A DNA stretch of 8,501 bases from JAAYZX01 sp040770645 (GTDB lineage Bacteria; Actinomycetota; Thermoleophilia; RBG-16-64-13): NCBI GenBank assembly GCA_040770645.1, contig JAXGIS010000029.1, positions 1 through 8,501 on the forward strand. Reading direction: 5' to 3'. The notes beneath the pieces were generated by a model, which was not told the origin of the DNA, made no database searches, and saw only the letters and a list, made by a program, of their open reading frames with translations. Below, piece after piece: positions 1-5,337 of the stretch. A program made the translations under genes and the position numbers. The stretch's first letter is position 1. Each line of letters starts with the position of its first letter.

Positions 1-122
1 AAACCATCCTGTGATCCGCTTGGGACCAATCCCTGGCCGCGGCCCGGCCTGGATACAAGTTTCCCCACGCGACGCGCCGGGCATTTTCACCTCATAACGG
101 CACATATCAGTGACGGGTAACA

Positions 123-219
123 AACGAGGGTGGATCCGGCCGCTTCTCGTCCTCCTCCGGCCGGATCCGGAAGCCAACCTCCACAAACCACACCGGCAGC
201 CGTTGCGGAGACCCTCGTT
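123..219 (+). promoter_or_regulatory. Candidate structured leader RNA upstream of mgtC-like gene
   Basis: Seen in sequence: AACGAGGGT at 123-131 is exactly complementary to ACCCTCGTT at 211-219 (outer stem, 9 bp). Directly inside it, GGATCCGGCCG at 132-142 pairs perfectly with CGGCCGGATCC at 158-168 (11 bp, 15-nt loop). CTCC at 179-182 can pair with GGAG at 207-210, giving a three-way junction. The loop of the second stem contains CCTCC (151-155), which could pair with GGAGG at 220-224 as a pseudoknot. The structure ends about 15 nt before the SD of the MgtC-like gene. Inference: a cis-regulatory leader acting on translation or on readthrough. It does not match the M-box magnesium riboswitch core as I know it. 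No covariation evidence is available here. Confidence 0.4.
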
Positions 220-247
220 GGAGGCCCCAAGGCAGGTGACGCACGTT

Positions 248-919
248 ATGAGCACATTCATATGGACGCAACTGGAACTGATCCTCAGGCTGGTGGTGGC
301 GGGTGTCTGTGGCTCCGTGATCGGTTATGAGAGAAGGAGTCGACTGAAGGAGGCGGGCATCAGGACGCATATGATAGTCGCCATCGGCGCCGCTCTGATA
401 ATGGTGGTCTCCAAGGTGGGATTTGCCGATGTGCTGGCGGCGAACGTTGTGCTGGACCCCTCGCGGGTGGCCGCTCAGGTTGTGAGCGGCATCGGCTTTC
501 TGGGTGCCGGCATCATCTTCATGCGCCGGCAGGTGGTGACGGGGTTGACGACGGCCGCGGGCGTGTGGACGACGGCAGGGGTGGGTATAGCCGTGGGCTC
601 CGGGCTCTACGTCATCGGTGCAGGCGCCACGCTGCTGATCCTGGTCCTGCAGATGCTATTCCACAGATACAGCCGCTGGCTGGGGTTGCCCACCTCCGAA
701 CATCTGGTCCTCGACTTCCCGGAAGACGGAGACATGATCGGCAGGATCCACGCGCTTCTGGCCGGGGAGCACATCGACATCCTGGGCTTCAAGACGGAGA
801 GGCTGGAGAGCGGCCGGGTGCAGGCGGAGCTGCAGCTACGGCTGCCGCGGGGCTATCCACCACATCAGCTCGTGGGGCTGTTGAAGGGTGAGGCCTCCAT
901 CAGGTCGATCGAGTATTGA
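248..919 (+). CDS. MgtC/SapB family membrane protein
   Basis: A 223-residue integral membrane protein of the MgtC/SapB family. The N-terminal half carries the family signatures: a first helix ending in GSVIGYERR (about 22-30), then KEAGIRTHMIVAIGAAL (about 34-50), the AAQVVSGIGFLGAGII block (75-90) and TGLTTAAGVWTTAGVGIAVG (98-117). About four to five membrane segments lie in residues 8-138. Residues 150-223 form a soluble C-terminal domain with alternating strands and helices, resembling the ACT-like tail of longer MgtC proteins. The open frame extends upstream to a GTG at 110, but family similarity begins at the ATG at 248. An AGGTGA SD-like site lies about 8 bases before it, and the upstream part falls in strong inverted repeats. 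Known of the family: members help survival under low magnesium and, in some pathogens, inside macrophages; the molecular function is not settled. The neighbour on the right is convergent, so this is probably monocistronic. Confidence 0.9.
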   Translation: MSTFIWTQLELILRLVVAGVCGSVIGYERRSRLKEAGIRTHMIVAIGAALIMVVSKVGFADVLAANVVLDPSRVAAQVVSGIGFLGAGIIFMRRQVVTGLTTAAGVWTTAGVGIAVGSGLYVIGAGATLLILVLQMLFHRYSRWLGLPTSEHLVLDFPEDGDMIGRIHALLAGEHIDILGFKTERLESGRVQAELQLRLPRGYPPHQLVGLLKGEASIRSIEY

Positions 920-946
920 AAGACCACGATGGAGGCCGGCAGACGG

Positions 947-2053
947 TTACTGCTGTGGCAGCTCCCGGAGCATCTCTTCCGAGGGACGGTTGGGAATGAC
1001 GGCCACCGTATCTCCATCGTAAGTGAAAACTTCCTCCTCGCCCGAGGTGATCTCCCCGATCACGGCCACGCGGTCGGTCTTGGTGCGGATGGCGCCCACG
1101 ACCTCGTCCACGGAGTCCGGCGATACCTGGACCACATACCGGGCCTGGGTTTCGCAGATGAGGATCTCTTCTGGAGTGATTCCCTCCACCGCGAGGGGCA
1201 CTTTGGACAGATCCACTTTGGCCCCGAATCCGCCGTATCTGGCCGATTCGCATATCGCGGCCCCCACACCGGCGGCACCCAGGTCTGAGCAGGCGTTGAT
1301 CTTGCCGGTGCTGAAGGCGGCGAGGGCGGCTTCCATGGCTTCGCGCTCCTCGTTGAACAAAGCCAGGGCGGGGCGCATCTCGTCTACCACGCCGGCGCGG
1401 AAGAGGGTGTCGTTGCCGTCGTTGCTCGTCACGCCGATGATGATGATCTTGTCGCCGGCGTTCTTGGCCGGCTTGGTGAGTGGCTTCTCGGTGATCAGCT
1501 TCCCGAACACAGATACCACCATCGCCGGCACGATGTCGGAGAAGGAAGTGGAGAACCCACCGCCTACGATGAACACGTCCATTGTGCGGCACATGTCGCT
1601 CAGGCCTTGGATCATGAGGTTGAGGCGGTCCCGGCTGGTCATCACCTTGCACTCCCCGCAGGTGCACTTGCCGGCGAAACCACACGGCCCCACGATCACT
1701 TCCTCGTCGAGGGGCCGGGTGCCGATGAAGTCCAACAGGAAGGTGGGGCGTCCCCCCATGGCCACCACGTCGCGCATGGCTCCGCCGGCTCCGGTGGCGG
1801 TGGCGTCGTAGGGGCGGGGCACACAGGGAGAGCAGTGGCTCTCCATCTTGGCCACGACGTAACCGTCCATTCCCGGTATCTGGACCACGGCGGCGTCATC
1901 GTTCTTCTCCGGGCCTATGAGCAAGGCCCCCGGCCAGACTTTGTCCACCTGTTCGTTGAGGCGCTGGAATGCCTTGAAGTCGATCACCTTGTCGATGTTG
2001 TGATGCATGTGGACGAATAATCCGTGGATCAACGCCCGTTCGATCGTGTTCAT
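947..2053 (-). CDS. Half-length PurL-like protein (AIR/FGAM synthase superfamily)
   Basis: A 368-residue protein of the PurM/PurL ATP-binding superfamily. The order matches one AIRS plus AIRS_C pair, like the N-terminal half of PurL (FGAM synthase II): acidic NDDAAV (51-56), ESHCSPCVPRPYDATATGAGGAMRD (71-95 region, replacing the PurL motif with consensus SHNHP), a VGGG turn (163-166), then CSDLGAAGVGAA (256-267), VDLSKVPL (280-287), GITPEEILICETQARY (291-306) and AVIGEITSG (330-338). Full PurL is about twice this length, with two such pairs, so this one should dimerise like PurM if functional. Odd features are Cys74 and Cys77 in the SHNHP-equivalent segment and a C124-x5-C-x-C-x2-C135 cluster, a possible metal site. 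I chose the ATG at 2053 because GGAGG lies 4-5 bases upstream; the frame also has an ATG at 2089. True substrate unknown. It need not be a purine enzyme, since SelD, ThiL and HypE share the fold. Confidence 0.8.
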   Translation of the reverse strand: MNTIERALIHGLFVHMHHNIDKVIDFKAFQRLNEQVDKVWPGALLIGPEKNDDAAVVQIPGMDGYVVAKMESHCSPCVPRPYDATATGAGGAMRDVVAMGGRPTFLLDFIGTRPLDEEVIVGPCGFAGKCTCGECKVMTSRDRLNLMIQGLSDMCRTMDVFIVGGGFSTSFSDIVPAMVVSVFGKLITEKPLTKPAKNAGDKIIIIGVTSNDGNDTLFRAGVVDEMRPALALFNEEREAMEAALAAFSTGKINACSDLGAAGVGAAICESARYGGFGAKVDLSKVPLAVEGITPEEILICETQARYVVQVSPDSVDEVVGAIRTKTDRVAVIGEITSGEEEVFTYDGDTVAVIPNRPSEEMLRELPQQ

Positions 2054-2111
2054 GGGTCCTCCATTGTTGATGTAGCTCTCATGGTACACGCCTCATGTGG
2101 ACGAGGTCACC

Positions 2112-2140
2112 TTGACAGTAAGGGGGCCACCCGTGAGAAT
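2112..2140 (+). promoter_or_regulatory. Sigma-A-like promoter for the LctP-like permease
   Basis: A perfect TTGACA (2112-2117) is followed after a 17-base spacer by GAGAAT (2135-2140, 4 of 6 matches to TATAAT). Transcription would begin near 2147, giving a leader of under 20 nt before the ATG at 2165. The palindrome CCCCATGGGG (2145-2154) sits at the predicted start and could be a protein site or part of the G-rich SD region. Prediction from consensus only. Confidence 0.5.
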
Positions 2141-2164
2141 ACTGCCCCATGGGGGCGACTACCA

Positions 2165-3679
2165 ATGGCTAACGTGGACGTGGTGGGCTTTGCGTTGGCG
2201 TGGTCCCCCATCCTGCTCATAGGCGTCCTTGCCGTCGGCTTCAAGCGCCCTGCCCTGGAACTGTCCTTGTGGGGCACGATCCTCACCGTGCTGTTGGCCG
2301 TCACCTACTTCCGCACGGCGCCCTGGGCGGTGGTCTTGGCTGCCTTCGATGGAATCCTCACTAATCTGCCCCTGCTCCTTCTCGTCTACTTCGGGGTCCT
2401 ACTCTCGGTGGTGTTGACGGCCTCAGGTTCGCTGGCGCGACTGGTGGCCTGGCTGCTGGGCGAGGAGAGCGAACACTGGCACCGGGCGCTGTTGCTCTCG
2501 GTGGGGATCGGTAACGTGCTGGAGGGGGCCGGGGTGGTGGCCGAACCGGTGGCGGCGCCCATGCTGCATGAATCGGGGTTGAGTGGAGAATCGTCCACCA
2601 TCTTGAGCATTCAGGGGTATGCGGGCATCATGGCGCTCTCCGTGGCGGGGGCGCTGCTCCTGGTGCTCGAGGCCGTGACCGGCCTGCCGGTGCAGGCTAC
2701 GGCGCGGGCGTCGGCGTGGGTATCGCTGCCCTGCCTGCTGTTTATGGTGCTGACCATCCCCCTGGTGACTTCGCCGCGAGCGGGAGCCCTCAGGCGGTGG
2801 CCCCTCTTTCTGCTGACGGCCGTGGTAGCGGGCGTGGTATCGGTGGTTTGCACGTACTGGGTGGGGTTCTCCGTTGCCGGGTTGTTGGCGGGTCTGGCGG
2901 TGACCGTCACGCTGCTTGGCGTATCCCGGCACCTTCCGCGGGTCAGTCGCCGGATCCTGCGGGACATGGCTCCGTTTGGGTTTCTGGTTCTGGCGCTGGG
3001 CTTGGTCAACTTGGTCCCCGCGCTCCGTACTCTGACCTACGAACGACTGGTCTTCACCGTGTCACCCGTGCCGGTGCACCCCATCGTCATGCGGCCGCTG
3101 TTCAGTTCTTATCTGTATCTGCTGCTGGCCGTGTTGCTCAGCCTGCGGTTGTTCCGTCTTCGAGGCGCCCAGGCACGCGCGTTGTTGCGGGAGGGGACGC
3201 GCAAGGCCGGGCTCACCGTGATCGCCATGGCTATATTCGGCGTGATGGGGCAGGTGGTGACCTTCAGCGGCTACGATGCCTCCTTTGCTGCGGTGGCGCC
3301 CCAGGGAAACATGACCTCGTTGCTGGCGAACGGGCTGGTGGAGATGACCGGTAGCGCGTACCCGCTTTTTGCGCCGCTGCTGGGCTGGATCGGGACCTTC
3401 CTCACCGGCTACGGCCTGGCGGCGATCGTCCTGTTCGCACCGTTGCAACTGGAGGCCGCATCTGTGCTGGGCATCTCCCCGATTGTGTTGGTGGCCGCTC
3501 TGCTGGTGGGCAGTGGTGTGGCCAGCATCTCCAGTCCCCTGAAGCTGTCCATGGCCGCAGCGCTAGTGGGGGCGGCGGGCAAGGAGGGGGCCATGTTGCG
3601 GCGCACCATACCCCTGGGGCTGGTAGCCGGCTTCCTGGCCGGCGGGGCTGCCTTGCTACTTCGCCACTGGGCCTTCTGA
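2165..3679 (+). CDS. LctP-family permease (L-lactate permease-like)
   Basis: A 504-residue, very hydrophobic protein with about 12-14 predicted membrane segments along its whole length and few charged residues, the usual size for LctP lactate/glycolate permeases. The clearest family match is at the C-terminus: PLLGWIGTFLTG (404-415), an LGISPIVLVAALL stretch (about 435-447), SSPLKLSMAAALVGAAGKEG (456-475), then a last helix. An N-terminal GIGNVLEGAGVVAEPVAAP block (114-132) corresponds to the family's EGxxGF-type segment but is altered, and the usual SPQN motif reads SPLK, so the substrate may differ from lactate. The frame stays open up to 2024, but the ATG at 2165 starts the hydrophobic protein, has G-rich sequence about 9 bases upstream and lies just after a promoter-like element. 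Transcribed divergently from the PurL-like gene. Its stop codon lies inside a 19-bp tandem repeat. Likely role: proton-coupled uptake of a small monocarboxylate at the cytoplasmic membrane. Confidence 0.8.
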   Translation: MANVDVVGFALAWSPILLIGVLAVGFKRPALELSLWGTILTVLLAVTYFRTAPWAVVLAAFDGILTNLPLLLLVYFGVLLSVVLTASGSLARLVAWLLGEESEHWHRALLLSVGIGNVLEGAGVVAEPVAAPMLHESGLSGESSTILSIQGYAGIMALSVAGALLLVLEAVTGLPVQATARASAWVSLPCLLFMVLTIPLVTSPRAGALRRWPLFLLTAVVAGVVSVVCTYWVGFSVAGLLAGLAVTVTLLGVSRHLPRVSRRILRDMAPFGFLVLALGLVNLVPALRTLTYERLVFTVSPVPVHPIVMRPLFSSYLYLLLAVLLSLRLFRLRGAQARALLREGTRKAGLTVIAMAIFGVMGQVVTFSGYDASFAAVAPQGNMTSLLANGLVEMTGSAYPLFAPLLGWIGTFLTGYGLAAIVLFAPLQLEAASVLGISPIVLVAALLVGSGVASISSPLKLSMAAALVGAAGKEGAMLRRTIPLGLVAGFLAGGAALLLRHWAF

Positions 3680-3728
3680 TCGCCCCTTGCCTCCGCGATC
3701 GCCCCTTGCCTCCGCGATCGCCCCTTGC
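3678..3728. repeat. 19-bp tandem repeat, about 2.7 copies
   Basis: The unit GATCGCCCCTTGCCTCCGC occurs exactly at 3678-3696 and 3697-3715, then as a 13-base partial copy at 3716-3728. The first copy begins with the GA of the permease TGA stop codon. No gene follows for 600 bases. The array has no strong self-complementarity. Confidence 0.9.
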
Positions 3729-3840
3729 TCCCGGGGCGCCTTCGGGGGCAGCGTGCCGCTTTGTGTGCAGAATGCGCGCGAGATGCGGGGCCGCCCGTTC
3801 GAGTTGGCTCGAGTTGATGTGTGCAGGGTGTCTTGGGGGC

Positions 3841-3883
3841 CCTATGAATAGTGCGCACTATCGTAGTGTGCACTAATCATAGG
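3841..3883. repeat. 43-bp dyad made of two 12-bp palindromic sites
   Basis: Arms of 20 bases (3841-3860 and 3864-3883) around the 3-base centre TCG match as an inverted repeat at 18 of 20 positions. The outer parts are CCTATGA and TCATAGG. Each arm contains a palindromic site: TAGTGCGCACTA (3849-3860, perfect) and TAGTGTGCACTA (3864-3875, imperfect only at its centre), set 15 bp apart. There is no T-tract on either side, so an intrinsic terminator is unlikely. Two spaced palindromes suggest a paired operator for a dimeric repressor, although no regulator gene lies nearby. It could also be a cruciform-forming element or the remnant of a mobile element. Confidence 0.75.
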
Positions 3884-4093
3884 CGTGCGCAGAAGACCAC
3901 CGCGCTACGTCGGAATGGGGCACGGGGAGAGCAGGAGCTGGAGCGGCGCGAGGTCATCCGGCCATGGCCTCAAGGGGGATTGCCCGCCAAGGGGGCCTGT
4001 ACGGAGAGGTCTGTCTGCCGGTCGTATGACGGCTTGACGTTCTTGATGTTCAGATGGCTTTTTTGAATGACAAGAGGGGTGTGTTCAATCTTA

Positions 4094-4099
4094 TATAAT
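4094..4099 (+). promoter_or_regulatory. Consensus -10 box in AT-rich island
   Basis: TATAAT matches the sigma-A -10 consensus exactly and lies in the only strongly AT-rich stretch of the window. No acceptable -35 hexamer is found at a spacing of 16-18 bases (TTGAAT at 4063-4068 is too far away), so activator-assisted use or chance is possible. If used, it would give a leader of about 230 nt for the lipoprotein gene. Confidence 0.3.
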
Positions 4100-4155
4100 C
4101 TTAAAATAATAACGTTTTTGAAAGCAAAGCTTCAGCGTAAAGCACCATGGTAGGA

Positions 4156-4164
4156 TGTGGATAA
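4156..4164 (-). other. Perfect DnaA-box sequence
   Basis: TGTGGATAA on the plus strand is the complement of TTATCCACA, the strict DnaA-box consensus. It lies about 15-60 bases right of the AT-rich island. Only one copy is present, so this is not an origin by itself. It may be a single regulatory box or a chance match. Confidence 0.4.
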
Positions 4165-4174
4165 CCTAGTAGAA

Positions 4175-4210
4175 GCCGGTTGCTGTGTAACAGACCCCAG
4201 AGAAACCGGC
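4175..4210 (+). promoter_or_regulatory. Hairpin in probable leader of lipoprotein gene
   Basis: GCCGGTT (4175-4181) pairs perfectly with AACCGGC (4204-4210). Inside it, CTGT (4183-4186) pairs with ACAG (4190-4193) across a 3-base loop. No T-tract follows. It may be part of a structured 5' untranslated region. I could not match it to a known riboswitch. Confidence 0.3.
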
Positions 4211-4337
4211 GAAACGGACTCGGCTCGGCGCGGGCCAAGCGCGTGCGCAATGCAGGGTTATGTGAGTTGTGCGGGGGTTATGTTGCTGTGAAGGGTTTCC
4301 GCCCCGGGAGCGCCGGCATTGTGGTGGGAGGTAATGA

Positions 4338-4817
4338 ATGCCTACATATATGTTGCGGCTTCTGTTGGCTGCGGTGTTGGTGGTTCTGGCGGTGGGTGTG
4401 GTCGCGTGCGGTGGGGAGCCCACCCTGCTGACCCCTGAATCGACGGACTCCACTGCTCCTCAGGCCGGCACCACGGCTTCTACGCAAGGGTCGGGCGACG
4501 GTGCGCCCACTGTGACTGGGCCGCCCGCCACGTCGCTGGACGCCCAAGCGGCTGTGGATGTGGCTCTGGGTGTGGTGTCGGGGGGCGCGGTCATCGAGAT
4601 CGAGCGCGATAGACACGACGGACGCCCCACGTGGGAGGTCGTGGTGCGCGGTGCGGATGGCCGCGGGGTGGAGTTGGATATCGATGCGGCCACAGGCGAG
4701 GTGCTTCGGCAGGAACCGGAAGAACTTCCTCCTTACGCGCGCGCCTTCGGCTCCTGCCGTCGATGTAGTGGCCGCTATGAATGCGGCTCTGGCGGTGATG
4801 CCCGGTGTGGTGGATGA
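4338..4817 (+). CDS. PepSY-repeat lipoprotein, N-terminal part (frameshifted)
   Basis: The start has a strong SD (GGGAGGT, 4326-4332) 5 bases before the ATG. Residues 5-23 form a hydrophobic signal segment ending in V21-V22-A23-C24, a lipobox, so the mature protein is probably a lipid-anchored envelope protein. A Thr/Ser/Gly/Pro-rich linker (25-67) follows. Residues 68-126 look like a PepSY domain: AQAAVDVALGVVSGGAVIEIE, then PTWEVVVRGADGRGVELDIDAATGEVLR. After about residue 135 the frame runs into a sequence unlike the rest (FGSCRRCSGRYECG...) and stops at 4817, while the +1 frame from about 4745 encodes a second copy of the same domain. The intact gene was therefore probably 4338-4935 with two PepSY repeats. 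Known of the family: PepSY domains occur in secreted proteins and are suggested to inhibit proteases or bind other proteins. Substrate and partner are unknown here. Confidence 0.75.
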   Translation: MPTYMLRLLLAAVLVVLAVGVVACGGEPTLLTPESTDSTAPQAGTTASTQGSGDGAPTVTGPPATSLDAQAAVDVALGVVSGGAVIEIERDRHDGRPTWEVVVRGADGRGVELDIDAATGEVLRQEPEELPPYARAFGSCRRCSGRYECGSGGDARCGG

Positions 4818-4935
4818 AGCCGAGCTGGAGCAGTGGAAGGATGGACGCGTGGTGTGGGAAGTGGAGATCGTGGGCACCGACGGGCGGCATGCGGAGATAT
4901 ATATAGACGCCGGCACGGGTGAGGTCATAAGGTAG
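4745..4935 (+). pseudogene. Second PepSY repeat of the lipoprotein, out of frame
   Basis: In the +1 frame relative to the lipoprotein start, the sequence reads PSAPAVDVVAAMNAALAV, then VVWEVEIVGTDGRHAEIYID and AGTGEVIR before a TAG at 4933-4935. This mirrors the first repeat almost step for step (AVDVALGVV / WEVVVRGADGRGVELDID / ATGEVLR). A small insertion or deletion, or a programmed frameshift, is needed to join them. The break lies at the CG run at 4736-4743. An independent start at the ATG at 4777 is possible but has no good SD and would lack a signal peptide. Confidence 0.7.
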
Positions 4936-4986
4936 GGGGCTGGGAGCGGGCGAGCGGGGGAAAGACGCGGCCATCCAGGCTCAGGG

Positions 4987-5011
4987 CCACGCGCCGGCTA
5001 CGGCGCCGTGG
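4987..5011 (+). terminator. Possible hairpin terminator without T-tract
   Basis: CCACGCGCCG and CGGCGCCGTGG form a stem of ten pairs with a single bulged C and a 4-base loop (GCTA), 52 bases after the lipoprotein stop codon. The absence of a following T run makes intrinsic termination uncertain; it may only stabilise the mRNA end. Confidence 0.3.
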
Positions 5012-5242
5012 TGCTGGGGGCGTCCGGGCGGGGTCCCGACAGGCCGGTCGGGCGGGGGCCGCGGAGCGCTGCGCCCGGGCGGGTTCGCGCCTGCGTGGTT
5101 CCGGTGCAGCTCGGGCGCGTTCTTTCGGGAATGAAGGGATTGCGGTTGCTGCCGATATATACTTTAGTCTTCATTATCGTAGGCTGGGACTCGAGCCGTC
5201 CGCCGGCTGCTGTACCATTGGAGGCGGTGAGGCGGTTCATCC

Positions 5243-5284
5243 ATGTCTGACGTGAAGAGTCGGGAGTACGCGGCCCGGTTCTAG
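5243..5284 (+). CDS. Possible 13-codon upstream ORF
   Basis: ATG at 5243 opens a frame of 13 codons (MSDVKSREYAARF) ending in TAG at 5282-5284. A GAGG sequence (5229-5232) lies 10 bases upstream. The residues look like the beginning of a normal soluble protein, so it could be the stub of a decayed gene or a leader peptide for the helicase, whose start is 53 bases further on. No homologue recognised; weak call. Confidence 0.25.
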   Translation: MSDVKSREYAARF

Positions 5285-5302
5285 GTCTACGGTTCGGTAA
5301 CA

Positions 5303-5325
5303 GGGCCGACGGCCTCGTTCGGCCC
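5303..5325 (+). promoter_or_regulatory. Inverted repeat directly before helicase SD
   Basis: GGGCCGA (5303-5309) pairs exactly with TCGGCCC (5319-5325) over a 9-base loop. The helicase SD (GAGGGGG, 5326-5332) begins at the next base. The stem could modulate ribosome access or be an operator half-site pair. Confidence 0.4.
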
Positions 5326-5337
5326 GAGGGGGTGCGG

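Larger units (their letters stand above)
3680..4337. other. Gene-poor intergenic region, 658 bp
   Basis: I find no convincing coding sequence here. The longest plus-strand frame (71 codons from 3851) begins inside a palindrome, lacks an SD and has no recognisable sequence. The region holds the tail of the 19-bp tandem repeat, paired direct repeats (TGTGTGCAG at 3762-3770 and 3818-3826; TCGAGTTG at 3799-3806 and 3809-3816), the 43-bp dyad at 3841-3883, an AT-rich island near 4056-4140 that contrasts sharply with the GC-rich surroundings, a DnaA-box sequence and a hairpin at 4175-4210. The last part is probably the 5' leader of the lipoprotein gene. Confidence 0.6.
4936..5337. other. Intergenic region with GC-rich hairpins
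   Basis: No convincing long gene lies in these 402 bases; an 80-codon frame at 5008 has no SD and looks non-coding. Hairpins are seen at 4987-5011 (CCAC-GCGCCG / CGGCGC-c-GTGG, about 10 bp with one bulge), 5035-5052 (CCCGAC / GTCGGG, 6 bp) and 5303-5325. The first lies just after the lipoprotein and could end its transcript, but no T-tract follows. GAGGCGGT is repeated twice in tandem at 5221-5236. A TATACT (5158-5163) is a possible -10 box with no -35 at the right distance. Confidence 0.5.

Noticed and set aside
1..122. Possible promoter or end of an upstream gene
   Set aside because: TTGGGA at 20-25 and TACA-like bases near 55 are 26 or more bases apart, too far for a sigma-A promoter; no frame with recognisable protein sequence.
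100..247. M-box (ykoK) magnesium riboswitch
   Set aside because: The conserved GGTGAGGCTCCT-type core that I would expect is absent, although the gene function would fit.
130..330. Proline-rich leader ORF reminiscent of mgtC leader peptides
   Set aside because: The GTG start has its G-rich stretch immediately adjacent, without proper SD spacing, and the frame runs into the MgtC coding region; the pattern follows from the GC-rich inverted repeats.
947..1811. Long plus-strand and alternative minus-strand frames over the PurL-like gene
   Set aside because: Composition of shadows (His/Arg/Pro-rich) and no family similarity, while the minus-strand frame ending at 947 shows clear AIRS motifs.
3729..3775. 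Intrinsic terminator after the permease
   Set aside because: GC-rich bases with a cTTCGg loop can form only short, mismatched stems and there is no T run beyond a TTT.
3790..3816. tRNA gene or tRNA-derived attachment site (GTTCGAGT)
   Set aside because: The T-arm stem does not pair well and no acceptor or anticodon arm can be built around it.
3851..4066. 71-codon ORF
   Set aside because: Starts in the palindrome, no SD, unstructured Arg-rich composition and no recognisable motif.
4120..4215. c-di-GMP-I riboswitch
   Set aside because: Only a loose resemblance to the 3' half; the 5' hairpin with its tetraloop and receptor is missing.
5008..5250. 80-codon ORF
   Set aside because: Gly/Pro/Arg-rich translation of hairpin DNA, no SD; its hydrophobic tail (IYTLVFIIVGW) falls in a short AT-richer stretch and is probably chance.
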